A model generated the notes under the pieces. The model saw nothing but the letters and a program-made list of their open reading frames with translations. It searched no databases and was not told the DNA's origin. Shown one piece after another: positions 32,402 through 41,800 of a stretch of 56,315 bases of DNA. How positions within the stretch are numbered: the stretch's first letter is position 1; every line of letters starts with the position of its first letter. This stretch comes from Porphyromonas sp. HMSC065F10 (GTDB lineage: Bacteria; Bacteroidota; Bacteroidia; Bacteroidales; Porphyromonadaceae). The stretch is from contig NZ_KV793791.1 of assembly GCF_001808555.1 (NCBI RefSeq), positions 2,567 through 58,881 of the forward strand, read 5' to 3'. The position numbers and the translations under genes were made by a program.

Positions 32402-33130
32402 TCAGTAGGATCCCAGAGTGGATATGACTGACAAGGAGGGGAACCACCCAAAGCCCGGAGAGAATACCCGAGTATTGTCCCCCTCGAGTATGTTTCCCCA
32501 TAGATAATAGCCCATCAGACCGGCCTCCAGCCCCAGAGCGCTAAAGCCCTCCGAGATCCTCCAGTGAGCCCGAAGCCCTATCCTAAGGTAAGCTCCATTC
32601 CTACCCTGCTGTCTCCACTCGCCATCAATTACGTAGGGGGAGAAGCTTCGCATATACCCCACGGAGTTGACCACGCCAATAGTCGTAGACCGGCTCACCT
32701 CACCACCGTATCCACCTTGGGCGAGTCCCACGGTGAGGAGCCCCGCTATGTGCTTGGAAGAGCTTATCCGGTCTCCCCTAAAGCCTATCTCAGGACCCAG
32801 CCGACCTAAATGTGGAAATCTCCACATCCACCTGATCGAGACCTCAGGAGTGACGATCGGAGTCCCCGATGTCCTCACTCCTGACGCGCCACGTCCCTGC
32901 TGCTCAATGCGAAGCACGGGACTAATGCCGACGGAGGTCTCACGAATACTACCCATCTGTGAGAGGGGCGTTGTCTTCGTTTTCTCCTCTCTCTCTTGCG
33001 CTGCAGCATAAGCACGCTTGTATACCGGGCTACTCTTCATTGAGCCACAACAGCTTAGGAAGCTCACAAGACCCAAAAAGACCAAGAAAAAGACGACAGA
33101 TGGACAAGCGACCCTAACTCTTTGTTTCAT
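32402..33130 (-). CDS. Putative outer membrane lipoprotein, unknown function
   Basis: A 242-residue protein with an N-terminal hydrophobic segment and lipobox-like FLSCC (Cys27/28). After a short charged linker (about 40-60) it alternates polar and apolar residues in strand-like blocks (GIVTPEVSIRWMWRF-like, GRNGAYLRIGLRAHWRISEG, GLEAGLMGYYLWGN, WFPSLSVISTLGSY). The composition, Gly and aromatic rich with a terminal Tyr, suggests a small beta-barrel. I do not recognise the family. It is a single-gene transcript with its own promoter box at 33202 and terminator at 32344, and the DNA is less G+C rich than its neighbours. Confidence 0.65.
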   Translation of the reverse strand: MKQRVRVACPSVVFFLVFLGLVSFLSCCGSMKSSPVYKRAYAAAQEREEKTKTTPLSQMGSIRETSVGISPVLRIEQQGRGASGVRTSGTPIVTPEVSIRWMWRFPHLGRLGPEIGFRGDRISSSKHIAGLLTVGLAQGGYGGEVSRSTTIGVVNSVGYMRSFSPYVIDGEWRQQGRNGAYLRIGLRAHWRISEGFSALGLEAGLMGYYLWGNILEGDNTRVFSPGFGWFPSLSVISTLGSY

Positions 33131-33201
33131 TATTATAGCTATGGTTTGTTAGTATACCTGAGGCGTGGCAGTCCATCGGACGAGTCATGTTGCTCAACAC
33201 C

Positions 33202-33209
33202 CAAAGTTA
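33202..33209 (-). promoter_or_regulatory. -7 box for the orphan lipoprotein
   Basis: TAACTTTG on the minus strand with a TTG 17 bases upstream of it; leader about 70 bases. Confidence 0.5.
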
Positions 33210-33295
33210 GCCATATTAAATTGAAACAACCATTTTCGAGTCACCCGTAGTCCGGGTACGAGATTGTCACAAAACCCGCCAAAACTGTTGGCCAA

Positions 33296-33333
33296 CTAAT
33301 ACCGATATTAGTCGCGCCTAATATCGGTATTAG
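33296..33333. repeat. Pair of CTAATACCGATATTAG palindromes
   Basis: CTAATACCGATATTAG (33296-33311) and its reverse complement CTAATATCGGTATTAG (33318-33333), 6 bases apart (TCGCGC). The same 16-mer and spacer recur in the array at 56156-56237. It lies between the pdxB 3' end and the orphan lipoprotein promoter. Confidence 0.85.
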
Positions 33334-33404
33334 AGATGTCTCTCAGCCGAGATGATCTATTCCTTGCGGGGAGAGAGATTCTTTGTCCCCCACCCAGACC
33401 TAAC

Positions 33405-34523
33405 TTACGGGCGGAGGGCGAAACCAAGCGATGAGAGGATCTGTCCCTCCTCAGGACGATAGTTGGTGACCACGTAAGCCCTTGGCTCGCGCGGAAAGGG
33501 GTACCCGCTCCGCATTGCCTCAAAGTCGGTGTCGTATCTCCGGCGAAAGTCCTCATCCACCTTCTTGGGATCAAAAGTACGGAGCATCGCCCCCCAGATG
33601 CGCTTACCCTCCTCAAAGTCATTGAGATCAATGAGGGGATCCACCGGCGGCTCGGGGCGGATCTCATCGACACGGCTTGAGGTTAGGCCAAAGAAGCGAA
33701 GCCCCCAGAGGAGGCAGGTGCGGGCGCCATTGGCCTTGCCATCTGCGCTGAAGCCGGCGATGTGCGGCGTCGCCTGCCAGGCTGCCTCCACCAGCTCCGG
33801 TGAGGGATGTGGCTCGCCCTCCCAGCAGTCGATGATGACATTGGAGAGACGGCGCTCCCGCAGCCCCATCAGGAGAGCGGAGGTGTCCGTGACTCCACCT
33901 CGACAGGCATTGATGAGGACAGGCATCCGTCGAAGGCTCTTGATAAAAGTGCTGTCCACCAAGTGGTAGGTGGGATAGTCTCCGTCATAGGTGAGCGGGA
34001 CATGCAGGTCGATGTAGTCGCACTCATCGGCGAGTGTCTGGAGGGAGACAAACTTCCCCCTACCCTCCTCATCGGCTCGCGGAGGATCATTGAGCAGCAC
34101 CTCCATACCCAGCACCTTGGCGTAGTGTGCCGCTGCCATACCGGTATGACCGGCACCGACGATGCCGTAGGTCTTGCCGATGAGGCTGCCACCCTTCTCG
34201 CTGCAGCAGCGGGCGAGTGAGCAGCCGACATACTGACCTACCGACTGAGCGTTACAGCCCGGGGCATTGTACCAGGTGATCCCCGCCTCCTCGCAGAAGT
34301 CGGTGTCGATGTGGTCGATGCCGATCGTGGCGGAGGTGATGAGCTTGACGGAGGAGCCCTCGAGGAGCTCTCTACTGCACTTCGTGATGCTCCGTACAAT
34401 GAGCCAGTCGGCATCACGTACCGCCTCAGGAGTGATCTCAGGATTGGGGAGGTAGCGCACCTCTCCCAGCTCATCCAGCACCCCTCTGAGATAGGGGATG
34501 GAAGCTTCGGCTATGATCTTCAT
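33405..34523 (-). CDS. pdxB: Erythronate-4-phosphate dehydrogenase PdxB
   Basis: A 372-residue D-isomer-specific 2-hydroxyacid dehydrogenase acting in DXP-dependent pyridoxal phosphate synthesis. It starts MKIIAEASIPYLRG, then NPEITPEAVRDADWLIVRSITKC, TSATIGIDHIDTDFC, NAPGCNAQSVGQYVGCSL, the Rossmann GIVGAGHTGMAAAHYAKVLG (about 122-141), HVPLT, LINACRGGV (catalytic Arg) and HIAGFSADGKANG with the catalytic His. The C-terminal PdxB dimerisation part is present. Last gene of the M16-cyclase-SufE-PdxB run, four bases past sufE. Confidence 0.93.
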   Translation of the reverse strand: MKIIAEASIPYLRGVLDELGEVRYLPNPEITPEAVRDADWLIVRSITKCSRELLEGSSVKLITSATIGIDHIDTDFCEEAGITWYNAPGCNAQSVGQYVGCSLARCCSEKGGSLIGKTYGIVGAGHTGMAAAHYAKVLGMEVLLNDPPRADEEGRGKFVSLQTLADECDYIDLHVPLTYDGDYPTYHLVDSTFIKSLRRMPVLINACRGGVTDTSALLMGLRERRLSNVIIDCWEGEPHPSPELVEAAWQATPHIAGFSADGKANGARTCLLWGLRFFGLTSSRVDEIRPEPPVDPLIDLNDFEEGKRIWGAMLRTFDPKKVDEDFRRRYDTDFEAMRSGYPFPREPRAYVVTNYRPEEGQILSSLGFALRP

Positions 34524-34527
34524 TACC

Positions 34528-34947
34528 CTACTTGACGAGAGAGGTGGCAGCGATGAGCTTGATGTCGCGGATCATGGCGAGGACGCCATTGGATCTCGTG
34601 GGGGAGAGATTTTCCTTAAGCCCGATCTTGTCTATGAAGTAGAGGTCAGCCTCAGCCACCTCCTTTGCCGGCTGTCGGTCGACGACACGGAGGAGGAGGG
34701 CGATGATCCCCTTGACGATGATGGCATCGGAGTCCGCCTCGTAGTGGATCGTCCCATCGGGCTGAGGGTGACCCACCACCCACACGCGGCTCTGGCACCC
34801 CTCGATGATATGCTCGGGGGTCTTCTCCTCATCGGGGAAGGGAGGGAGGTCATTTCCCATCTCGATGATCATCTCGTAGCGCTCCATCCAGTCATCGGTG
34901 AGCCCAAAGTCGTCGACGATCTCGTCTTGTATCTCGTTGATAGTCAT
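34528..34947 (-). CDS. sufE: SufE-family sulfur acceptor
   Basis: A 139-residue SufE: it accepts persulfide sulfur from the SufS desulfurase and stimulates iron-sulfur cluster assembly. IQDEIVDDFGLTDDWMERYEMIIEMGNDLP opens the fold, the acceptor Cys is in HIIEGCQSRVWV (about residue 50), and GIIALLLRVVDRQPAKEV follows. Length is normal. The suf operon is not nearby. It sits between the glutaminyl cyclase (21 bases upstream) and pdxB. Confidence 0.92.
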   Translation of the reverse strand: MTINEIQDEIVDDFGLTDDWMERYEMIIEMGNDLPPFPDEEKTPEHIIEGCQSRVWVVGHPQPDGTIHYEADSDAIIVKGIIALLLRVVDRQPAKEVAEADLYFIDKIGLKENLSPTRSNGVLAMIRDIKLIAATSLVK

Positions 34948-34968
34948 TTTTCTCTCTTATCTACTCAT

Positions 34969-35982
34969 TCACTTCTTCGTCAGCACAGTCCAGACCGTGG
35001 AGCCTACCGCCTGCAGTGTCTCTCGGCTGATATGCTCCATGGTGTCGTCTAAGGTGTGCCAGGTGGCGGGAAATCCCGTCGTGCGTGCCGGGTCGTAGTC
35101 AACGATGTCGAGGCAGGGGATGCGGCGGTGACGGATCACGAAGACATGGTCATCCACCAAGCCACCCCCCACAGCGTTGTGGAAGTAGCTCCCGTACCCC
35201 AGGTCGTGTGCCGTCTGCCACACCTCCGTCACAGCGCGGCCGGCACTCTCCTGCGAGAAGTACTCGCGATAGAATGCCGCCCCCTCACCGCCGACCATAT
35301 CGAGGAGGATGCCGAGGTCGGCCCGGTAGTCGGGCGTGTGGGGATTCTTGGCCCAGTACTGAGCACCCAGGCCCCAGGTTTTCTCCGTGTCGCCGTCATA
35401 CTCGGCAAACTGTGGCACTCCATAGTCCTCTGCGTCAAAGAAGATGATGTCCACGCCCAGCCCCTCGCGCAGCCCCTTCGTCTGCAGGAGCCGACCGATC
35501 TCCAGCAGCACACCGACACCCGACCCGCCGTCGTTGGCACCATCGATCGGGGTGCGCCACTTGGCGGGGTCGCTCTCCGCATCCGCATAGGGACGCGTGT
35601 CCCAGTGAGCGAAGAGCAGGATCCGCTCCGATGCCTCAGGGCGATACCGACCGATGATATTGACGCACTCCAGCCGGGTGCCATCGTAGGCGGTCAAGGT
35701 CATCGGCTGCTCGATCACGTCGAGACCATGGCGGGTCAACTCCGCCGAGAGGAAGGTGGCACACCTCTTATGCGCCTCGCTCCCAGGCACACGGGGACCA
35801 AAGGCGACCTGATGCGCCACAGCAGCGTAGGCGGAGTCTGCTGAGAAGGGCGTCTCCGCCACCACCCGGGTCTCGCCCTCAGTGGTGGTCTCGCGACGGC
35901 TCTCATTCTTTCCCCCGCAGGAGGCGGACATCAAGATCAGGCTCATGAGGCAGGGGAGAAGGGTTAGCTTATTTCTTACCAT
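34969..35982 (-). CDS. Type II glutaminyl-peptide cyclotransferase (M28 fold lipoprotein)
   Basis: A 337-residue zinc protein with signal peptide and lipobox SASC (Cys22). LLFAHWDTRPYADAESDP and GANDGGSGVGVLLEIGR (metal-binding Asp), FFDAEDYG (Glu/Asp ligands) and ATWHTLDDTMEHIS (His ligand) define the M28-like metal centre of bacterial type II QC. This enzyme converts N-terminal Gln to pyroglutamate; in P. gingivalis many exported proteins begin with that residue after signal cleavage. Its ATG overlaps the end of the M16 protease gene by 14 bases. Confusion with an M28 aminopeptidase is possible but the size and motifs fit QC better. Confidence 0.85.
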   Translation of the reverse strand: MVRNKLTLLPCLMSLILMSASCGGKNESRRETTTEGETRVVAETPFSADSAYAAVAHQVAFGPRVPGSEAHKRCATFLSAELTRHGLDVIEQPMTLTAYDGTRLECVNIIGRYRPEASERILLFAHWDTRPYADAESDPAKWRTPIDGANDGGSGVGVLLEIGRLLQTKGLREGLGVDIIFFDAEDYGVPQFAEYDGDTEKTWGLGAQYWAKNPHTPDYRADLGILLDMVGGEGAAFYREYFSQESAGRAVTEVWQTAHDLGYGSYFHNAVGGGLVDDHVFVIRHRRIPCLDIVDYDPARTTGFPATWHTLDDTMEHISRETLQAVGSTVWTVLTKK

Positions 35983-37213
35983 TATATATCAGTGTAAAGG
36001 GGTGGGCAAAAAGGCGACGAGCCGTCTCCATCAGGCTCTCCGTCGTGACCGAGTCTATGCGGTCGAAGTACTCCTCCAGCGTCTCATACCGACCACGGAG
36101 GAGCATCTGGCGACCAAAGGAGAGGAAGGTGGACTCCGACTGCTCGGAGGAGACGAGGGCAAGCCCCTTCGTCTGCTTTTTCCACGCTCTCAGCACCTGC
36201 TCACGGAGAGGCTCCTGCATCAGGCGATCAAGCTGCTCACGGACGACACGCAGCGCCTCCTCGGCATGGTCGTCATCGCTGCCGAAGTAGATCTGCCACC
36301 AGCCCACATCGGGGAAGCAGGTGACGGAGGCCTCGACATTGTAGACCCAGCCGCGACGCTCCCGCAGCTCGACATTCAGGAGGGTATTCATCCCATCGCC
36401 GGCCAAGAGCTGTAGGAGGAGGTTCTGCGCAGCTCGGTCGGGGTCATTGTAGGTAGCGCCAAGACCACCAAGGAGCGTATGCGCCTGATGGGTGCGGCTG
36501 TGGACGATATGGGGAGACTCGTCGGCAAGGGCTATGGGGAGCGACAGCTCCGGACGAGTAGAGGGCTTCACCTCGGAGGGGAAAGGCTCAGAGAGGTACC
36601 GGCGACAGAGCTCCTCAAAGCGCTTCGGTGTCACCTGCCCCATCACGAAAAAGAGGAGTCTCTCGGGACGAAAGGTGCGCTCCGCATAGCTCAGCAGATC
36701 CTCCCGCCGCATCCGATCGAGGCTCCGAGTGTCACCGAGGATGGGATGGGCGAGGGACCGATCACGGAAGAAGCGCTCGTCCCACTCGTCGAAGATCCGA
36801 TCCGAGGGCGTATCCCGGTAGAGGTTGATCTCATCGCGAACCACCCCCCGCTCCGGCTCCAGCTCCTTGTCAGGGAAGGTGCTGTGCCGGATCAGGTCTC
36901 CGAGCAACTCCACAGCGCGGGACATTTCGCCTCGCGGACCGACGGTATAGACGACCGTCTCATCCTTGGTGGTATAGGCGTCGATGGAGCCGCCCACCAC
37001 CTCCATCCGATTGCGGATGTGATCCGCGCGGCGATGGATCGTCCCCTTAAATATGGTGTGCTCAACAAAGTGAGCAAGCCCAGGCAACTCCTCCGGGTCG
37101 TCTCGGCTCCCCGAGTGGATCCCAAAGCCACACCACACCACTCGGCTCCGGGTGGGCAGGAGAGCGCACCGTAAGCCATTGTCAAGCGTCACCGTATGAT
37201 ATACAGCTGTCAT
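35969..37213 (-). CDS. M16-family zinc peptidase
   Basis: A 414-residue pitrilysin-fold protein. GLAHFVEHTIFKGT (about 45-58) holds the inverted zinc motif HxxEH, and the downstream zinc Glu is probably in ERGVVRDEINLYRD. The C-terminal M16 domain has AHTLLGGLGATYNDPDRAAQNLLLQLLAGDGMNTLLNVELRERRGWVYNVEASVTCF. It has no signal peptide. Relatives process peptides or transit sequences; the substrate is unknown. First gene in the operon with glutaminyl cyclase, SufE and PdxB; the cyclase ATG lies inside its 3' end. Confidence 0.92.
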   Translation of the reverse strand: MTAVYHTVTLDNGLRCALLPTRSRVVWCGFGIHSGSRDDPEELPGLAHFVEHTIFKGTIHRRADHIRNRMEVVGGSIDAYTTKDETVVYTVGPRGEMSRAVELLGDLIRHSTFPDKELEPERGVVRDEINLYRDTPSDRIFDEWDERFFRDRSLAHPILGDTRSLDRMRREDLLSYAERTFRPERLLFFVMGQVTPKRFEELCRRYLSEPFPSEVKPSTRPELSLPIALADESPHIVHSRTHQAHTLLGGLGATYNDPDRAAQNLLLQLLAGDGMNTLLNVELRERRGWVYNVEASVTCFPDVGWWQIYFGSDDDHAEEALRVVREQLDRLMQEPLREQVLRAWKKQTKGLALVSSEQSESTFLSFGRQMLLRGRYETLEEYFDRIDSVTTESLMETARRLFAHPFTLIYNGKK

Positions 37214-37232
37214 AGTCCTCGTATTTTCGCCA

Positions 37233-37240
37233 CAAAGGTA
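37233..37240 (-). promoter_or_regulatory. -7 box for the M16-QC-sufE-pdxB operon
   Basis: TACCTTTG on the minus strand, 19 bases before the M16 ATG. Confidence 0.6.
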
Positions 37241-37330
37241 CCCTTTTTGCCATCCTCTCCCTAAATGGAGTCCTACTCAATTATCTGCTCACAGGATCAC
37301 CCCGCCACTTCATCTAAGACTCCAGCAGCA

Positions 37331-37366
37331 ATGAGGAGACATCCAGTCGCCCGGAGGTCTCCTCAT
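37331..37366. terminator. Stem-loop after susD
   Basis: ATGAGGAGAC (37331-37340) pairs perfectly with GTCTCCTCAT (37357-37366), 27 bases past the susD stop. No T-run follows on the minus strand, so it may rather stabilise the mRNA end. Confidence 0.55.
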
Positions 37367-37393
37367 CGCATAGGTGGTATGATCACCTTTGTG

Positions 37394-38806
37394 TTACTTC
37401 TGATGCTCCCAGAAGGCAAGTACCTTGGCGGGGAGCGGCACCCTCAGGTAGTCCGGTGACGAGGGCGAGGCAACGACCGGATTGCCCTGCTCGTCATGGT
37501 GGGTGACGGTGACGGCAAAGTCGGGATCCTGAGCGCGTCGCTTCAGGTCGACGATGCGGAAGAAGCCACGGAAGAGGAACTCTCTCTGCCGCTCATCGAG
37601 CACCGCCCGGATGAGCTCGGTCTTGTCACTGATCCGGAGGGGCTTATTGTCCACGATGCGGTAGTCTCGCAGATGATTGAGCAGACGAAGTGCCTCATCT
37701 GTGCTGCCGACCCGAGCCTCGCACTCTGCGGCGATAAGGTACATCTCAGGGGTGGAGATGCCGAGATTGAAGTAGATGGCAGGCTCCCAGACCAACTCTC
37801 CCGGAGGACAAGCATTGGGATCACCATCAGGGGCATCGGTGATGAAGATCTTGCGTCGCATATCCTCCGTCCCGTCGAAGAGGGAGAGGACGGAGTGACT
37901 GACGAGGGCATATATGTTCAGCCCCTCCGGGGGAGAGAGGAGTCGGATGAGGATATTCTCAGGATTGAGAAGAGGGGTGGGATAGTTATTTCGTGCCCCT
38001 ACAGCCCACTCTTCTTCATGGAGCTCAAGCTTCTTGTAGTCTACCAGTTCGCTATTCAGCTCCAGCGCTTTCCGAGCATTGACGAGGGCGGTCTTGTAGT
38101 CCTTCATCTGCCAGGCAGCACGGGCATAGATACCGTAGCCGGCAGCCTTGCTCATACGATAAGCATTGCCCACCGGCTTCTCCGGCAGGAGGGGGATCGC
38201 CTCCTCCAGATCTGCGATGATCTGCCGATAGACCTCCTGCTGAGAGGCGGGGGAGAGATCCTTGTGATTGATGTCGTTGTCGGTCAGCAGGGCGATGGTC
38301 TTGATCTCCGACGCATGCTCGCTGTCGTAGCCGGGACCATAGATGCCGACGAGGGTGAGGTACTCTAAGGCGCGACAGGCAAGAGCCTCTGCCCGCACGC
38401 AAGAGATCTCCTTCTCGTCCCCGGAGGCTGTCTTCAGGCCTGTGAGGATGGAGTTGTAAGTAAAGATCCGCTTGTAGGCCGCATCGTAATTGGTGTCTGA
38501 CTTGTCAGGACCATAGAAGGGTGTCTGGTAGAGGTAGATCCTTCTCCACTCAGGATTCATGTTCCTTAGCGTCGTCTGATAGTAGAGATTACCATCGAGT
38601 GTGACAGGGACATTGATCTCGTCAGCCATCAGGTCAATCTCTTTTCCTGAGAGCTTGACGAGGTTGTCGTCATTGAGCAGCAGCTCGTACTCCTCCACCT
38701 TGGTAGGGATCTGGTAGCCCTTAGGCACATTACCAAGGAAGTCCTTGCAGCTACTGAGCAGCGTGAGCAGCAGGAGTAGCGGGAGGGTCTTATATATCAC
38801 TTTCAT
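37394..38806 (-). CDS. SusD/RagB-family nutrient-binding lipoprotein
   Basis: About 470 residues from ATG 38806 (MKVIYKTLPLLLLLTLLSSC, lipobox Cys20); ATG 38818 is a weaker alternative. It begins KDFLGNVPKGYQIPTKVEEYELLLND, then the SusD-like TPR helices (RVEALACRALEYLTLVGIYGPGY-type segment CVRAEALACRALEYLTLVG, LPEKPVGNAYRMSKAAGYGIYARAAWQMKDY) and the C-terminal LIAAECEARVGSTDEALRLLNHLR and LDERQREFLFRGFFRIVDLKR. SusD caps the SusC channel and captures the ligand at the cell surface. It begins 15 bases after the susC stop. The ligand may be glycan or peptide. Confidence 0.93.
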   Translation of the reverse strand: MKVIYKTLPLLLLLTLLSSCKDFLGNVPKGYQIPTKVEEYELLLNDDNLVKLSGKEIDLMADEINVPVTLDGNLYYQTTLRNMNPEWRRIYLYQTPFYGPDKSDTNYDAAYKRIFTYNSILTGLKTASGDEKEISCVRAEALACRALEYLTLVGIYGPGYDSEHASEIKTIALLTDNDINHKDLSPASQQEVYRQIIADLEEAIPLLPEKPVGNAYRMSKAAGYGIYARAAWQMKDYKTALVNARKALELNSELVDYKKLELHEEEWAVGARNNYPTPLLNPENILIRLLSPPEGLNIYALVSHSVLSLFDGTEDMRRKIFITDAPDGDPNACPPGELVWEPAIYFNLGISTPEMYLIAAECEARVGSTDEALRLLNHLRDYRIVDNKPLRISDKTELIRAVLDERQREFLFRGFFRIVDLKRRAQDPDFAVTVTHHDEQGNPVVASPSSPDYLRVPLPAKVLAFWEHQK

Positions 38807-38821
38807 AATAAATTGCATCGA

Positions 38822-41800
38822 TCAGAGTGTAACAGAGAGACCAAGGGTAAGGGAAGTGGGCGTCTGAGGCAGACGGGCGGGAGTTCCCATCCCGAAGGAG
38901 TAGGCCTCGGGGTCGATCCCCTTATCGTTGGCCGCATGGAGCCAGATGTCACTGACCTGGAGACGCAGGGTCAGGTCGCTCAGTCGCATGGATCGAAGGA
39001 GGGTGGACGGCAGCCTGTAGGCAAGCACCACATCCTTGAGCTTGATGTAGTCTCCCGAGATCACGTGGATGTCCGCACCATACCATGAGACACGCTCTCC
39101 CTCCGTGGGAGGAAACTCTGACAGAAGCGGTGTCGTGAGGGGGTTGTCCTCATCGCCCTCCTTACGCCAAGCGTGGATCAGGTCGGCATCCGTATTGGTC
39201 CCGGCAGTGACAAAGGAGAGGCCTTCTGTATAGGGTGCGATGACATTTCGCAGCTTATGACCACCGTAGTAGACCAGCGAGAAGGAGAGCGACAGATCCT
39301 TATACTCAAGAGTATTCGTGAGCCCGCCATTCCACACCGGCGTGAGGCTGCCGACGTGGATCAGGTCACTCATGCTCTGCGTCTCGGTGACGGCCTCTCT
39401 CTTTCCGTCCGGGGAAGTGGTGTAGACGTGAGGGTGTCCCTGCTCAACCCGATTACCCTCCTCATCGGTGGTATAGAGTCCGGCCCAGGGAAGAGCAAAG
39501 AGGCTGTTGACCGGGTGTCCGGAGGTCTGCACACCATAGTTGCTCATGATGTAGCCATTGACACTCTTGTCAGGCTCATCGATGTTGAGGATACGATTGC
39601 GGTTGTAGGCAAAGGTGAAGTCCGTGCTCCATCGGAAGTCGGACTGCTGGATATTGATGGTATGGAGAGTCAGCTCCACGCCGCGGTTATTCATCGAGCC
39701 ATAGTTCATCAGGAGGTTAGCCCATCCGAGGGTGGGGTCGGCGGAGCGGGTACCGAGGAGATTGCTGGTCGCCTTGTCATAGAGGTCGATGTAGCCGCTG
39801 ATGCGATTGTGGAGGATGGCGAAGTCAAGACCAAGGTTGAGCGTCGCTGTCCGCTCCCAGGTGAGTGAGGGGTTGGGCGGTGTCACTATGGTGCTTCCGG
39901 AGAGTCTGTTGAATCTCCCGTACTGCCCGGTCTTGACGATCATATAGGGACCGCCCACCTTCGGGATGTTTCCACCGATACCATAGGTGAGGCGAGGGGT
40001 AAGACGGTCGACCCAGGTCACCTCTTTCATAAAGTCCTCCTTATGCATCGCCCAGGCGGCACCGAGAGACCAGAGTGGCTTGTATTGGATCTTTGGGTCG
40101 GTACCGAAGAGATTGGACTGATCGATGCGGATGCTCCCAGTGAGGTTGTACCTATCTAAGTAGTCGTAGGAGAAATTGGCGTACATCGAGACAAACCGAT
40201 CGTCGTGGTCGGAGACATTATTGTCCTGACTGTAGTCAAAGGGGAAGCTTTCGCTCACAGACAGTGTCCCCTCAAGGTTCGCCAGCTTGGCGGCATCGTA
40301 CGGCACCGTCCCAAGGGAAATATCATCGTATCCCATCAGGTAGGACGAGGTGGAGGTGGAGTGGATCCTGCGCCACTCCGTACCGGCGAGGGCGGTCAGG
40401 CGGTGATCCTCGCCGAAGCCGGTGTCGTAATTGGCCTGCAGCCTCGCAGTGTAGCCGGTCATGCCACCCCTCGTCTCGCGGAGCTGCCCTCCCTTGGGGA
40501 TATAGGAGACGTATGCGCCATTCTCAAAGACGGTGGCACTATTACGCATCTGCCGGACCGTGTAGGAGGTAGCGTCGGAATAGCTCTTACGGTAGTTGGC
40601 ACCCTTCTCTACCTGCAGCTGAGCATCCAGCGCCAGACCATCGAGGAGCTTGTAGGAGAGCTTTGAGTTGATGCGGGTGTAGCTATCCTCACCTCTCGTC
40701 CACTCAAGACTGCGATCGCGGAGAGGATTGTATGCCTCACTCTCCAGTCCCTTGGCAAGGAGATCAGCCTTGGAGTGTTCACTGCGCTCCGTGGGGAGAT
40801 AAAGGTATTCCCCGCTCTCGGAGCGGAGGCGGAGGTATGACGGGGTGGAGTAAAGCATTGTCAGTGCATCGGGTGACCCATCGTCAGAGTAGGAGCGGGC
40901 ATAGTTTCCCGCCACAGAGAGATCGCTCGAGAGGCGGTCCGAGAGGTCGGTCAGGTTGCGTACAGAAAAGCCCACGGAACGATCCTTGGAGAGGACATCC
41001 GTCGGGTGGTTGCCGACATAGTTTACCGAAGCGATGAATCGATTGCTCTTGCCGGACTTGGTCATGCTGAGATTGTGCGTCTGCCTCAGACCGGTGCGGA
41101 GAAGCGCTGATCGGATCTCCTCGGTATTGTCATAGTTTGCCAGCCTATCCCGCTCAGCCTGATACTCTGCATCTGTGATCAGTCCCTCGGTATGCTTAGC
41201 GTAGAGACCCAAAAAGTAGGGATACGCCATTTTCTGGGTCAAAAGGGATGACCAGGTGACTCCCGGCAGTTGGTTCTCCATCACATACTCCGACAGATCC
41301 ACCAGCTGAGCAGAGGAGAGACGGTGAAGATAGTCGTACGAGGGCTTCGCCGTCACCTCCACTGTCCCATCATAGGTGAGGCTGAAGCCTCCCTCCTTAG
41401 AGCCACTCACGGTATTGATCACGATGACGCCATTAGCTGCTCTCGCGCCGTAGATAGAGGCGGCGGCCGCATCCTTAAGCACTGTCACCCGCTCAATCAT
41501 CGAGGGATTAATGCTCGAGAGATCCCCCTCGAGTGGCATCCCGTCCACTACGATCAGAGGCTTGGAGGAGCCCATAAGGGAGGTGACACCACGGATCTGC
41601 AGTTCACTCCCCCCGCGCGACTGCAGTCCGGCGATCCCGCCCTCGAGCCGCTTAAGCAGTGAGGTGTCGAGCTTCTTGCTGATATCGTCTTTACCCATGA
41701 TGGCAAAGGATCCGGTCGCCCGCTCCTTCGAGATCGTCTGGTAGCCGGTGACCACAAACTCGTCCAATTTAGCCACATCCTCGTAGAGGGTGACCTTGTA

